A stretch of 64,000 nt of DNA from Kribbella antibiotica (GTDB taxonomy: Bacteria; Actinomycetota; Actinomycetes; Propionibacteriales; Kribbellaceae). Every line of letters starts with the position of its first letter. Position 1 is the stretch's first letter. A program made the translations under genes and the position numbers. The stretch is from positions 19,945-83,944 of the forward strand of contig NZ_SMKX01000023.1 in NCBI RefSeq assembly GCF_004349055.1. Direction: 5' to 3'. Under the pieces are notes generated by a model, which searched no databases, was not told the origin of the DNA, and worked only from the letters and a program-made list of their open reading frames with translations. This document shows positions 51,983 through 60,791 of this stretch, one piece after another.

Positions 51983-51985
51983 GCT
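51980..51985 (+). promoter_or_regulatory. Candidate -10 box of hisE
   Basis: TAGGCT lies 10 nt before the hisE ATG and includes the stop codon of the WYL gene. Spacing fits a leaderless or very short-leader transcript. Confidence 0.4.
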
Positions 51986-51995
51986 GGGCCCCGCC

Positions 51996-52259
51996 ATGAA
52001 GAGTTTCGAGGAGCTGTTCGCCGAGCTGGGCGACAAGGCACGCACGCGTCCGGAGGGATCCGGCACCGTGGCGGAGCTCGATGCCGGCGTGCACACGATC
52101 GGCAAGAAGCTGGTCGAGGAGGCCGCCGAATCCTGGATGGCCGCCGAGCACGAGGGCAAGGAACGCGCCGCCGAAGAGCTGTCCCAGCTGCTGTACCACG
52201 CGCAGGTCATGATGATCGCGCTCGATCTGAAGCTCGAAGACGTCTACCGACATCTGTAG
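51996..52259 (+). CDS. hisE: Phosphoribosyl-ATP pyrophosphatase
   Basis: An 87-residue MazG-fold protein of normal HisE length. [43 protein letters not shown], read as family blocks, includes the metal-binding E-E-A-x-E helix; the [19 protein letters not shown] helix follows. It hydrolyses phosphoribosyl-ATP, the second step of histidine synthesis. Located directly before hisG, the usual actinobacterial order. Confidence 0.94.
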   Translation: MKSFEELFAELGDKARTRPEGSGTVAELDAGVHTIGKKLVEEAAESWMAAEHEGKERAAEELSQLLYHAQVMMIALDLKLEDVYRHL

Positions 52260-52308
52260 GAAGCACTCACAGACCCACCGGTTCAGTTTCGACAGATTGG
52301 GCAGTGCC

Positions 52309-53157
52309 ATGCTGCGCGTCGCAGTACCGAACAAGGGCTCGCTGAGCGAGGCCGCGATCGAGATCCTCATCGAAGCCGGCTACAAACAGCGCCGGACCAC
52401 CAAAGACCTGACCCTGATCGACGTCGCGAACGAGGTCGAGTTCTACTACCTCCGCCCGCGCGACATCGCCGTGTACGTCGGCGAAGGCACCCTGGACGTC
52501 GGGATCTCCGGCCGTGACCTGGTGCTCGACTCCCACGCCGACGCCGACGTGATCATGGAGCTCGGTTTCGCCGGCTCCACCTTCCGGTTCGCCGGTCCGC
52601 CCGGGATCGCGTCCTCGGTGAAGGACCTGAGCGGTAAGCGGATCGCAACGTCGTACGCCGGGGTCCTGGCCGATCACCTGGCCGACAACGGGATCGACGC
52701 GTCGGTCGTCCGCCTGGACGGCGCAGTCGAGTCAGCCGTCGCCCTCGGGGTGGCGGACGCGATCGCGGACGTCGTCGAGACCGGTACGACGCTCCGTCAA
52801 GCGGGGCTCGAGGTGTTCGGCGAGCCGATCCTGCAGTCCCAGGCAGTGCTGATCAAGCGGCACGCCTCTGACCCAGCGCCAGCTGGTCTCCAGCAGCTCG
52901 TACGGCGGATCGAGGGCGTCCTGATCGCGCGCAACTACGTGATGATGGACTACGACATCCCGGCCGACCAGATCGACGCAGCGACCGAGGTCGCGGCCGG
53001 CCTGGAGTCGCCGACGGTCTCCCCGTTGCACCGCGCGGGCTGGGTCGCCGTCCGGGTGATGGTGCAGCGCGCCGAGGCCCAGCGGATCATGGACCAGCTG
53101 TGGGAGGTGGGAGCCCGTGCCATCCTCACTACCGATATCCACGCCTGCCGGATCTGA
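52309..53157 (+). CDS. hisG: ATP phosphoribosyltransferase, long form
   Basis: A 282-residue HisG of the long type with its own regulatory domain. VAVPNKGSLSEAAIEIL opens the catalytic part, DVGISGRDLV and the ADAIADVVETGTTLRQAGLEV phosphoribosyl-binding block follow, and the C-terminal ACT-like domain (about 205-282) ends ARAILTTDIHACRI. It catalyses the first, histidine-inhibited step. ATG 52309 begins the conserved domain; TTG 52297 is an unlikely alternative. Confidence 0.95.
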   Translation: MLRVAVPNKGSLSEAAIEILIEAGYKQRRTTKDLTLIDVANEVEFYYLRPRDIAVYVGEGTLDVGISGRDLVLDSHADADVIMELGFAGSTFRFAGPPGIASSVKDLSGKRIATSYAGVLADHLADNGIDASVVRLDGAVESAVALGVADAIADVVETGTTLRQAGLEVFGEPILQSQAVLIKRHASDPAPAGLQQLVRRIEGVLIARNYVMMDYDIPADQIDAATEVAAGLESPTVSPLHRAGWVAVRVMVQRAEAQRIMDQLWEVGARAILTTDIHACRI

Positions 53158-53158
53158 G

Positions 53159-53623
53159 ATGACCGCCGACGACCGCCTGTTCACGTTCCATCCGCGGAGC
53201 GTGGCGATCATGGCTGCTGTCATGGGGTTCTCGCTGATCGCCCTCTTCGGGGTGATCTGGGTCCAGTTCGATGATGTCACCACGGCGAGCTTCACGCTGT
53301 TCCAGCGGCTGACCCTGTTGGCGTTCTTCGGCGGGATCCTCTGGATCCTCTACCGGATGGCGACAGTGCGCGTGAGCGCGTACGCCGACCGGATCCGGAT
53401 CCGCAATGTCTTCAAGTCGTACACGCTGCCGTGGACCGAGGTGACCGCGCTGCGGTTCACCTCGGGGGATGCCTGGCTGCAGCTGTTCGATGCCGAGGAC
53501 AACCGAATCGGCGTGCTCGCGGTTCAGGCTTCCGAGGGGCGCCGGGCGAGCACGGCCGCCAAGGAGCTGGCAGCCGTGGCCCGCGCTCACGGTGCCGGCG
53601 TTAAGCGGACACCCGAAAACTAG
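53159..53623 (+). CDS. PH-domain membrane protein downstream of hisG
   Basis: A 154-residue protein with two N-terminal membrane segments (about 17-37 and 50-70) and a bacterial PH-like domain (about 75-140: VRVSAYADRIRIRNVFKSYTLPWTEVTALRF). ATG 53159 follows the hisG stop by 1 bp, so it belongs to the hisE-hisG operon; this arrangement is conserved in mycobacteria too. The reason for the pairing is unknown. Overlaps the convergent epimerase gene by 23 bp. Confidence 0.82.
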   Translation: MTADDRLFTFHPRSVAIMAAVMGFSLIALFGVIWVQFDDVTTASFTLFQRLTLLAFFGGILWILYRMATVRVSAYADRIRIRNVFKSYTLPWTEVTALRFTSGDAWLQLFDAEDNRIGVLAVQASEGRRASTAAKELAAVARAHGAGVKRTPEN

Positions 53624-54482
53624 TCTCGTGTGACTGACCGGGCTCCAGGACGATCAGGTCCTGCCCGGTCACGAACGCGTCCGGCGGACATGTCATCGGT
53701 TCGACGGCGAGCGCCGTACGGCCGATGGCACTGCCGGTGTAGAGCTGCAGCCAGGGCGTGTCGGCAGTCAGCACCGAGCGGGCGCCTGACGCCGGATCAG
53801 TCAGCGTGACCGTCCATGGCCCGCCGGTGAACGCGTTGTCGATGTCGAGCTCGCCGATGACGCGGCCGGTACCGAAGTCATAAGCGGTGCCGGTCACCGG
53901 GGTCAGCCCGGTCGGGGACAGCCGATCCGGCGAGACCTCAAGCCGCTGCGAAGCGCTGAACTCCAGCACGCACTCGTCGATCTTCCGGCCGACACTCAGA
54001 TACGGATGCGTCCCATACCCGTACGGCGCCGCACCTGCGCCGACGTTGGTCGCGCCGGCTGTCACCTCGAGTCCATCGTCGCCCAGACGGTAAGTGAGCC
54101 GAAGGTCGAGCTGATGCGGGTATCCAGGCTGACCGTGCAGCCGGTGACCAGCCTCCACGTACGACGGGTCCGAGCCGTCGTCGACGCGGTTCCAGTTGGC
54201 CCACCGGGTGAGCCCGTGGATAGCGTTCTGCCGGGCCGGCTCGGTGAGATACAGCTGCCGCTCGACTCCGCCGAAGCTGTACTTCCCGTCCGTGATCCGG
54301 TTCGGCCACGGAAACAGGTGCTGCCCGATGCCGGCATGCGCCGACTCCGAAGCGTCGTACCCGAGCAGCACCTCGCGCCCCTCATACGTGAGCCCGCGCA
54401 GTCCACCACCCACACTCACCACAGTCCCGGCATACCCGCCGCTGGAAATCGTCCACTGCTCGCCCGAAGGCAGAACGCTCAT
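53601..54482 (-). CDS. Aldose 1-epimerase family protein
   Basis: A 293-residue galactose-mutarotase-like protein. Family blocks are QHLFPWPNRITDGKYSFGG near residue 54 (substrate Arg), NAIHGLTRW near 86 (His), YGYGTHPYL near 154 (catalytic His) and the VEPMTCPPDAF block near 259 (Glu). It interconverts sugar anomers, with unknown preference. The actinobacterial subgroup with this PNRI/CPPDAF pattern is often encoded near sugar catabolism genes, but none are adjacent. ATG 54482. Confidence 0.85.
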   Translation of the reverse strand: MSVLPSGEQWTISSGGYAGTVVSVGGGLRGLTYEGREVLLGYDASESAHAGIGQHLFPWPNRITDGKYSFGGVERQLYLTEPARQNAIHGLTRWANWNRVDDGSDPSYVEAGHRLHGQPGYPHQLDLRLTYRLGDDGLEVTAGATNVGAGAAPYGYGTHPYLSVGRKIDECVLEFSASQRLEVSPDRLSPTGLTPVTGTAYDFGTGRVIGELDIDNAFTGGPWTVTLTDPASGARSVLTADTPWLQLYTGSAIGRTALAVEPMTCPPDAFVTGQDLIVLEPGQSHETSFRVSA

Positions 54483-54575
54483 ACCCCCATCCTCACAAAT
54501 TTCTTGGAGGTGCTGTCCATTTGGGTCTGACCCGTTCGTGGTGATGCTGTAGACACGCCAACAGGAGGTAACACC

Positions 54576-54929
54576 GTGAAGTATTTGCTGCTGATCAACG
54601 CCGGCGAGCTCGACCTGTCCGGGGGAGCGGTCGGGTGTGAGCCGGCCGACTGGATGCGGTTCGACCAGGAGATCACCGACGCCGGCGTCGTGGTGGCGTC
54701 GGAGTCGCTGGCGGACCTGGTCACCCAGACCCGGGTGCAGGTGGACAACGACGGGAAGCGGACCGTGACGGATGGGCCGTTCGCCGAGACCCGTGAGGTG
54801 CTCGGCGGGTTCTACGTGATCGACGTACCGGATCTGGATGTCGCGCTCGACTGGGCGGCCAAGTGCCCGGGGTCGCGGGCCGGCGGAGCGGTTGTGGTGC
54901 GCCCGGTCGCGGAATTCCCCGGAGCCTGA
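54576..54929 (+). CDS. YCII/DGPF-domain protein paired with ECF sigma factor
   Basis: A 117-residue ferredoxin-fold protein of the YCII-related family. It has MKYLLLINAGE at the start and the diagnostic TDGPFAETREVLGGFYVIDVPDLDVALDWA block near residue 70. GTG 54576 has an AGGAGG ribosome site. The stop lies 2 bp before the ECF42 sigma factor gene, a pairing typical of ECF42 systems. It is likely a target and perhaps a partner of that sigma factor; no reaction is known. Confidence 0.88.
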   Translation: MKYLLLINAGELDLSGGAVGCEPADWMRFDQEITDAGVVVASESLADLVTQTRVQVDNDGKRTVTDGPFAETREVLGGFYVIDVPDLDVALDWAAKCPGSRAGGAVVVRPVAEFPGA

Positions 54930-54931
54930 CG

Positions 54932-56155
54932 ATGGATCAGGTCGAGGCGGTCTTCCGGGAGGAGCGCGGTCGGCTGCTGGCCGCGCTTGCCCGGCGGTTC
55001 GGCGATCTCGACCTGGCCGAGGAGGTCACGGCGGAGGCGATCGAGGCGGCGCTCCTGCGCTGGCCGATCGACGGCGTACCGCCGAACCCGGGCGGCTGGC
55101 TGATGACCACCGCCCGGCGGAAGGCGGTCGACCGGCTCCGCCGAGATCAGGTGTACGCCGCCAAACTCGCGATCCTGCAGGTGGACGCGGATCGGGCCGA
55201 AGCGCCGCGGCCCGGCGGCGAGTTTCCGGACGACCGGTTGGAGCTGTTCTTCACCTGCGCGCACCCGGCGCTGGCCGCCGAGGACCGCGGGGCGCTGACC
55301 CTGCGCTGCCTGGCCGGACTCAGTACGCCGGAAGTCGCGCGAGCGTTCCTCGTCCCGGCCGCGACGATGGCGAAACGGATCGTCCGCGCGAAGGCGAAGA
55401 TCCGCGACGCCCGCATCCCGTTCCGGGTCCCTTCGAAAGACGAGCTTCCGGAGCGACTGCCCGGCGTACTGCAGGTGATCTACTCCGTCTTCACCGAGGG
55501 CTACGCAGCTAGCTCAGGCCCGTATCTTCAGCGACTCGACCTCGCCGAGGAAGCGATCCGCCTTGCGCGGATCCTGCACAGCCTGCTCCCGGCCGAGCGT
55601 GAAGTCGCCGGACTGCTCGCCCTGATGCTGCTCGTCCACGCCCGCCGCGACGCCCGCACCGGAGCGTCCGGCGAAGTCGTCCTGTTGGAAGATCAAGACC
55701 GCACTCGCTGGGACCACGACCAGATCGCCGAAGGCCGTGCCCTGGTCGTGCAATCCCTCACCGGTGGACCAGCCGGCCCGTACGCCGTCCAGGCCGCGAT
55801 CGCCGCCGTCCACGACGAAGCCCCGACCTTCGCCAGCACCGATTGGGTCCAGATCGTCGCCCTGTACGACGTCCTGTCCGCCCTCGACCCGTCTCCCGTG
55901 ATCGCCCTCAACCGCGCCGCCGCGCTCGCCTTCCGCGACGGCCCCGAGGCCGCCCTCACCCTGCTAGACACCTTGGCCGACGAACCCCGCCTCCGCGACT
56001 ACCACCCGTACGCGCTGGCGCGAGCCGACCTCTTGCAACGGCTGGATCGCCGTACCGAGGCTGTCGCCGCCTACGAGCGAGCCCTGACCCTGGCCGGCTC
56101 CGACCCCGAGCGGATCCACATCCGCGCTCGCCTAGCCGACCTCTCCAACGCCTGA
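54932..56155 (+). CDS. ECF42-type RNA polymerase sigma factor with long C-terminal extension
   Basis: A 407-residue sigma factor. Region 2 lies near residues 5-75 (VFREERGRLLAALARRFGDLDLAEEVTAEA, PGGWLMTTARRKAVDRLRR) and region 4 near 110-165 (LTLRCLAGLSTPEVARAFLVPAATMAKRIVRAK). An extension of more than 200 residues follows, TPR-like, with NRAAALAFRDGPEAALTLLD near 330. No anti-sigma gene is adjacent; this group is thought to use the extension for control. ATG 54932 follows the DGPF gene by 2 bp. Confidence 0.9.
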   Translation: MDQVEAVFREERGRLLAALARRFGDLDLAEEVTAEAIEAALLRWPIDGVPPNPGGWLMTTARRKAVDRLRRDQVYAAKLAILQVDADRAEAPRPGGEFPDDRLELFFTCAHPALAAEDRGALTLRCLAGLSTPEVARAFLVPAATMAKRIVRAKAKIRDARIPFRVPSKDELPERLPGVLQVIYSVFTEGYAASSGPYLQRLDLAEEAIRLARILHSLLPAEREVAGLLALMLLVHARRDARTGASGEVVLLEDQDRTRWDHDQIAEGRALVVQSLTGGPAGPYAVQAAIAAVHDEAPTFASTDWVQIVALYDVLSALDPSPVIALNRAAALAFRDGPEAALTLLDTLADEPRLRDYHPYALARADLLQRLDRRTEAVAAYERALTLAGSDPERIHIRARLADLSNA

Positions 56156-56168
56156 CATTCTGAGGTTC

Positions 56169-56615
56169 ATGCAGACCTTGTACGACGCTGTCGGCGGGAT
56201 GGACGGGCTGGTCCGGCTCGCGCACGCGTGGCACGAGCGAGTGCTGGCGGACGAGGTGGTGAGCCACGCGTTCAGCCACGGCTTCCACCCGGACCACACT
56301 CAGCGACTGGCGGCGTACTGGGCCGAGGCGCTGGGCGGGCCGGGCTGGGCTGATGGGAACGAGTCGTCAGTCGTGTTCATGCACAGCGGGAACGGCGAGC
56401 ATCACGAGATGGATCGCCGGGCGATCGAGTGCTTCGACGCGGCGCTTGACGACGTGGGCCTGGCTGGTGCGCTGAAGACCGCTTTGCACGACTACTTCGC
56501 CTGGGCGACGACGGTGTCGATGGCGCGGTATCACGGCTCCAAGGACCAGGTGCCTCAGGGAATGGGTATCCCGCGGTGGTCGTGGGACGGGCTTCAGGAC
56601 GCAGCTGAGCTGTGA
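56169..56615 (+). CDS. Group II truncated haemoglobin
   Basis: A 148-residue trHb. LYDAVGGMDGLVRLAHAWHERVL opens the fold, HSGNGEHHEMDRRAIECFDAAL carries the proximal-side region, and the YFAWATTVSMARYHG and PRWSWDGL end supplies the conserved group II Trp. Such proteins bind oxygen or detoxify nitric oxide and peroxide. ATG 56169 lies 13 bp after the sigma factor gene, so read-through expression is possible. Overlaps the convergent kinase gene by 22 bp. Confidence 0.85.
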   Translation: MQTLYDAVGGMDGLVRLAHAWHERVLADEVVSHAFSHGFHPDHTQRLAAYWAEALGGPGWADGNESSVVFMHSGNGEHHEMDRRAIECFDAALDDVGLAGALKTALHDYFAWATTVSMARYHGSKDQVPQGMGIPRWSWDGLQDAAEL

Positions 56616-57244
56616 GGTAGGGCTACTGATTTGGCGACCAGTTCGAGCGTCGGGTCGTGGGGGACGGCGGGGTTCCCGTCGACGACTACCTGGGCGCGGT
56701 CGCGGGTTTGCTGGGTGGCGAAGTGGTCGCGCTCCCAGCGCATCCACTCGAGCCAGTGGTCGCGCAGCGCTTCGCCGTCGCGCTCGATGCCACGGTCGAG
56801 GCGGATCTCGTTGGAGGTTTCGATCCACAGCCGCAGCGACTGGTAGGCGTCGGCGTCACGGTCGCAGGAGGTGACGCCTTCGACGATCAGGAGGTCGACA
56901 GTCACCGGTACGACGTGGAGCTCGGCGTAGGCGCCGGCGTTCCAGTCGTAGCGGCGGTAGCGGCCTTCGCGGCCGTCGGCCATCCGCTGCAGGACGTGGT
57001 CGCGCAGCAGGCCGAATCCGCGTTCGGCGCCGGCCCAGCCGTCGTACAGGTCGTCCATGTGGATGACGAACACGTTCAGGTCGCGGGCCTTGGCGCGAGC
57101 CTCGAAGCGGGCGGCGAGGGTCGACTTGCCGGAGCCGGCCGGGCCGTCGATGGAGATCAGCCGGGTCCGGCCCAGCCGCGGGGGCGCGGCCTGGACGTGG
57201 TCGAGCAGGGAGTCCAGGGTCAGGGGGTTCTCAGTTGATTCCAT
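56594..57244 (-). CDS. P-loop kinase of the uridine kinase-like family
   Basis: A 216-residue P-loop NTPase. Walker A is DGPAGSGKST near residue 33, VIHMDDLYDGWAG near 60 carries the catalytic Asp, and LIVEGVTSCDRD near 117 is Walker B-like. The WEMD-type lid region has several Arg residues (RLDRGIERDGEALRDHW). Members annotated as uridine kinase in actinobacteria have this form; the true substrate is unknown. Its start overlaps the upstream membrane-protein gene by 14 bp. Confidence 0.82.
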   Translation of the reverse strand: MESTENPLTLDSLLDHVQAAPPRLGRTRLISIDGPAGSGKSTLAARFEARAKARDLNVFVIHMDDLYDGWAGAERGFGLLRDHVLQRMADGREGRYRRYDWNAGAYAELHVVPVTVDLLIVEGVTSCDRDADAYQSLRLWIETSNEIRLDRGIERDGEALRDHWLEWMRWERDHFATQQTRDRAQVVVDGNPAVPHDPTLELVAKSVALPHSSAAS

Positions 57245-57725
57245 GGCGCTTCAGGATGTCCTCGATCTCGTCGAACTCCGACGAATCTTGCTGCCCACCC
57301 TTGGTCTTGGGTTTCGCAGCTTTGGCAGGGGCAGCCGACGCGGGCGCCGGCCCGGTGGTGGTCAGCTCACCGGCGGGCTTGGGTTGCTTCTGCTTCTTGG
57401 GCTCGCGGGGTGTGTCGCCACGCCGCGACCGTGCGAAGCCGGAGACGACGTACAGGACGACGGAGACGCCGAACAGCGCGACTCCGGCCCACACGGTCGG
57501 CGAGAAGATCAGGTGGGTGACCCAGCTCACCGCCGACCGCACGACGTCCCACACCAGCTCCAGTAACCCGGTCAGGTACAGCGAAACCGGCAGCAGCGAC
57601 CAGGCCACACCGCGCGTCCCGGCCGCCGCCCCGCGCCGCCGCCAGGCGAACCACGAGCCGATCAGACCGATCAGCGTGAGGCCCGCGCAGAACGGCAGCA
57701 GCGTCAAATCGTTGAAGTCAGGCAC
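57231..57725 (-). CDS. Membrane protein with charged cytoplasmic tail
   Basis: A 164-residue protein with three hydrophobic segments (about 7-25, 40-62 and 72-95) and a Lys/Pro/Ala-rich tail ending SSEFDEIEDILKRHGIN. I do not recognise a family. GTG 57725 is chosen because everything upstream in this frame lies opposite the SseB gene and is not protein-like; the ribosome site is weak, so the start is uncertain. Overlaps the kinase gene by 14 bp, so the two form an operon. Confidence 0.6.
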   Translation of the reverse strand: MPDFNDLTLLPFCAGLTLIGLIGSWFAWRRRGAAAGTRGVAWSLLPVSLYLTGLLELVWDVVRSAVSWVTHLIFSPTVWAGVALFGVSVVLYVVSGFARSRRGDTPREPKKQKQPKPAGELTTTGPAPASAAPAKAAKPKTKGGQQDSSEFDEIEDILKRHGIN

Positions 57726-57813
57726 ATACCCAGGCTCGCACAGTCCGCCCGCGATCAAAGGGGGGAACAGCCCTGACACCACCCTGAAACCGCCCTCCGG
57801 GGACAATGGGCGG

Positions 57814-58314
57814 GTGCAACCAGGAGAGCGGCGTTTGGCATTCACCGGCTTCGACGACGATGACGGTACGGCGGACGCCGCGCTGGCCGGGGCGTTGGCG
57901 GCAGGCGACCAGGGGGCGCTGCTTGCGGCGCTGACCCGTGCGCGGCTGCTGGTGCCGGTGGTCGCGATGCTCGGCGAGGTCGAGTACGACGAGAAGGGCC
58001 TGGCGCACGACAAGACGTCGGACATGGCGGTCGCGCTGCTGCAGGGGCAGGACGGGCGGAACGCGCTGTTGGCGTTCACCGGGACGGAGTCCCTGGCCCG
58101 CTGGAGTGCCGAGGCGCGCCCGATGCCGGCGCAGACTCAGTTGGTCGCCACCGCCGCCGTACAGGAGGGGGCGGTTGCGATCGTCCTCGACATCGCGGGT
58201 CCGGCGCCTGGTGTGATCGAGGAGGACGACGTACGCCGCTTGGCCGCCGGCCTCCAGGTGGTCAGGCTGGAGGACGGCGGCTACGGGTGGGTCGAGCCGG
58301 CCCCAACCAACTGA
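57814..58314 (+). CDS. SseB-family protein
   Basis: A 166-residue protein with an SseB N-terminal-type domain: the ALAGALAAGDQGALLAALTRARLLVPVVA block near residue 25, then MAVALLQGQDGRNALLAFTGTESLARW near 75. AIVLDIAGPAPGVIEEDDVRRLAAG completes the fold. GTG 57814 has no strong ribosome site; GACAAT lies 6 nt upstream and could be a -10 box. Actinobacterial SseB proteins have no established role; the name comes from an enhancer of serine sensitivity in E. coli. Confidence 0.8.
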   Translation: MQPGERRLAFTGFDDDDGTADAALAGALAAGDQGALLAALTRARLLVPVVAMLGEVEYDEKGLAHDKTSDMAVALLQGQDGRNALLAFTGTESLARWSAEARPMPAQTQLVATAAVQEGAVAIVLDIAGPAPGVIEEDDVRRLAAGLQVVRLEDGGYGWVEPAPTN

Positions 58315-58337
58315 CTGCCCAGCCGGTCAGATTGGGG

Positions 58338-60776
58338 TCAGCCGACGGGGGATGACAGTGCGTCCATCGGCTTGGTGCGCATGGCGATCCGGCCGGTGAT
58401 TGCGGTTGTCGGCAGCACGAGGAGCAGGACGACGCCCACCCAGGCCAGCAGGATCCAGACCGGTCCCGAAGGGATTGGCCAGCCGCGACTGGCCACCGCG
58501 ATCGGAAGCACGGTGAAGGCGGCTGCGATCAGCCCGATCACCAGCCCGAGCGCCGCGATCACCAGGCTTTCGAGGGTGAGCATGCGGGAGACCTGCTTGC
58601 GCGTTGCCCCGGTCAGCCGCTGGAGGCCGAACTCCCTGCGCCGGTCGAGCACCGCCACGGCGATCGTGTTCACCGAGGCGATGGCCGTGTAGGCCACCGC
58701 GATCCCGGCCAGCAGGTAGGCGATGTAGGCGTCGACCCCGAGTCCGGCGTCGTACCCAGCACTGAGCACGTCCCGGCCCCCGGCCGTCGTACCCGGCCAT
58801 TTCGCGAGGTCGACGGTCCCCTCGGTCTTGACCAGCAGCAGGCTCGGCAGGCCGGTCGTGGTGTGCGAAGCCAGCAGGGCGGCGGGTAGCAGCAGCGGCT
58901 CGTAGCCCGACGGGCCTTCGACCAGGGCAACCACCGTCACCTTGACCAGCGCGTTGTCGCCCAACCGCACGCCGAGCTCCGATCCCACGTCGACCTTCAG
59001 CTTCTTCGCCGTACCGGGTGGCAGCGCGATCGTCGAATCCTTCAGATCGGCCAGCGAACCCTTCGTGACCTTGCCCTCGTAGACCGGCCCGCTCAGACCG
59101 AGCAGCGGCCAGGCGTCGCTGGTGTGCGACTTGTCGTAAGGCTCCTCAATCCAGCCCTTGCTCCGAACCAGCTCGGACACCGCCGTGACCCCCGGTTGCG
59201 AGCGAACGCTCTTGGTCAGCCCGGCCGGGATACCGCCGGTCGTGCTGGTGATCACGACGTCCGCGGCCAGATCGCCGGTCGCCGCCTCGATCGCCGCCTT
59301 CTGCTGCGTGGTCTGGGCATAGATGTTGCCGAGGGCAATCGTCGTGGCGATGGTGATCGGGATCAGGATCGCCGCGAACTGCACCGCCCGCACCCGCAGG
59401 TTGATCACCGCGAGCACCCCGCTCGTCCCGCGCTTCTCGACCAGCGCCGTCAGCCGCGGGATCAGCGCCCGCTGAATCACCAGCGGTGCAAGGATCGCGA
59501 CCGCGATGGAGCCGGTCAGACCGGCCGGTCCGCCGATCGCTGCCGCGTTGGTCGGGCTCATGAACAGCGTGGAGACCGCGATCGACACCGTCACCGCAGC
59601 GAACCCGAGACCGATCAGTGTCCGCACCCGGCCCAGCGCGACAGCCGGTACGGCGGCCTCCGCGAGCGCCTGGATCGGACGGATCTGCGCGGCCCGTCCG
59701 GCGGCGATTCCGACGGTCACCCGCAGGACGATGAACGTCAGCAGCGCGGCTCCCGCGAACGGAAGCGGACCCTGGTCGTACCGCAGTTGCGCCGGCACGA
59801 TCCCGCCACCGGTCAGCAACCCGAAGATCCAGTCTCCGGCGACGCGTCCGCACAGCAACCCGAGCACCAGCCCGAGAATTCCGACCACCATCGTTTCGGC
59901 GATCACCATCTTCGCCACCTGCCGCGGCGTCGCCCCGCTGGCCCGCAGCAACGCCAGCTCCCGCCGCCGTTGCCGGACCGACAACCCGATCGTCGCCGAC
60001 ACCACCAGCGCCATCACCACCGCCACCATCCCACCGAAGACGCCGGACATGATGATCAACGGCAAACTGGTCGCGATCCCGCGGTACTCCGCAACTCCCC
60101 GCTCGTCGCCGGTATAAGCCTGCACGCCCGCGGGCAACTCGAGTCCGGTCACCGCAGGCCAGACCCCCAGCGCATCAGGGGCAGGTGAAAGCCGCTCAGC
60201 CTCCGAATCCGCGAAGAACACCGCCGGTACGTCGACAGTCCGCTGAGCCACCGCAATCCCAGCGACCGTGTACTGCTGGGGCTCGCCGCGAACAGTGACC
60301 GTGACCTGGTCGCCAGGCTTGGAGCCTCCGGCGAGACGCGCATCGAGCACAACCTGTCCGGTCTGGGGCGCCCGTCCCGCAGTCAGCGCATACGGGGTCA
60401 GCGCTGCAGACGCCCACCCATGCCCGGCCAAGACCTCGGCACCTGCGCCGGGCGTGACCACGGCGGGGAACGACCGGTCGGCGATCACCTTCGTGACTCC
60501 CGGAGTACTGGCGAGCTTCTGCGCCAGGTCCGCGTCCACGCGGTGCCGTTCGGGGAGGGCGGCCGAGCCGGACCCGTTCGGTGGGTGGTAAGCCGGGTCG
60601 CCACTGACGATGACCGGAGCAGCGGCCAGCCGCTGCGGCGGAGCGTTCAGGCGCAGGCCGGTCTCCAGCAGCCCGCCGGCCGCAGCCAGCAGAGCGCTGC
60701 CCAGCAGGACGGCGACGAAGATCGCCAGGAAGGCGGCGGTCCGGTGGCGCAAGGTGGTGAGCGCGAGGCGAAACAT
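58338..60776 (-). CDS. FtsX-like ABC transporter permease
   Basis: An 812-residue MacB/FtsX-type permease with two FtsX domains. The N-terminal span is TAAFLAIFVAVLLGSALLAAAGG. Four-helix FtsX units lie near 240-370 (VVMALVVSATIGLSVRQRRRELALLRASGATPRQVAKM as family blocks) and near 680-800 (VAVLDRRREFGLQRLTGATRKQVSRML), with large extracellular parts between. It works with the ATPase whose gene ends 15 bp upstream. Such systems export peptides or lipoproteins, or signal across the membrane. Substrate unknown. Confidence 0.9.
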   Translation of the reverse strand: MFRLALTTLRHRTAAFLAIFVAVLLGSALLAAAGGLLETGLRLNAPPQRLAAAPVIVSGDPAYHPPNGSGSAALPERHRVDADLAQKLASTPGVTKVIADRSFPAVVTPGAGAEVLAGHGWASAALTPYALTAGRAPQTGQVVLDARLAGGSKPGDQVTVTVRGEPQQYTVAGIAVAQRTVDVPAVFFADSEAERLSPAPDALGVWPAVTGLELPAGVQAYTGDERGVAEYRGIATSLPLIIMSGVFGGMVAVVMALVVSATIGLSVRQRRRELALLRASGATPRQVAKMVIAETMVVGILGLVLGLLCGRVAGDWIFGLLTGGGIVPAQLRYDQGPLPFAGAALLTFIVLRVTVGIAAGRAAQIRPIQALAEAAVPAVALGRVRTLIGLGFAAVTVSIAVSTLFMSPTNAAAIGGPAGLTGSIAVAILAPLVIQRALIPRLTALVEKRGTSGVLAVINLRVRAVQFAAILIPITIATTIALGNIYAQTTQQKAAIEAATGDLAADVVITSTTGGIPAGLTKSVRSQPGVTAVSELVRSKGWIEEPYDKSHTSDAWPLLGLSGPVYEGKVTKGSLADLKDSTIALPPGTAKKLKVDVGSELGVRLGDNALVKVTVVALVEGPSGYEPLLLPAALLASHTTTGLPSLLLVKTEGTVDLAKWPGTTAGGRDVLSAGYDAGLGVDAYIAYLLAGIAVAYTAIASVNTIAVAVLDRRREFGLQRLTGATRKQVSRMLTLESLVIAALGLVIGLIAAAFTVLPIAVASRGWPIPSGPVWILLAWVGVVLLLVLPTTAITGRIAMRTKPMDALSSPVG

Positions 60777-60791
60777 GAGCGGTCTCCGGAA

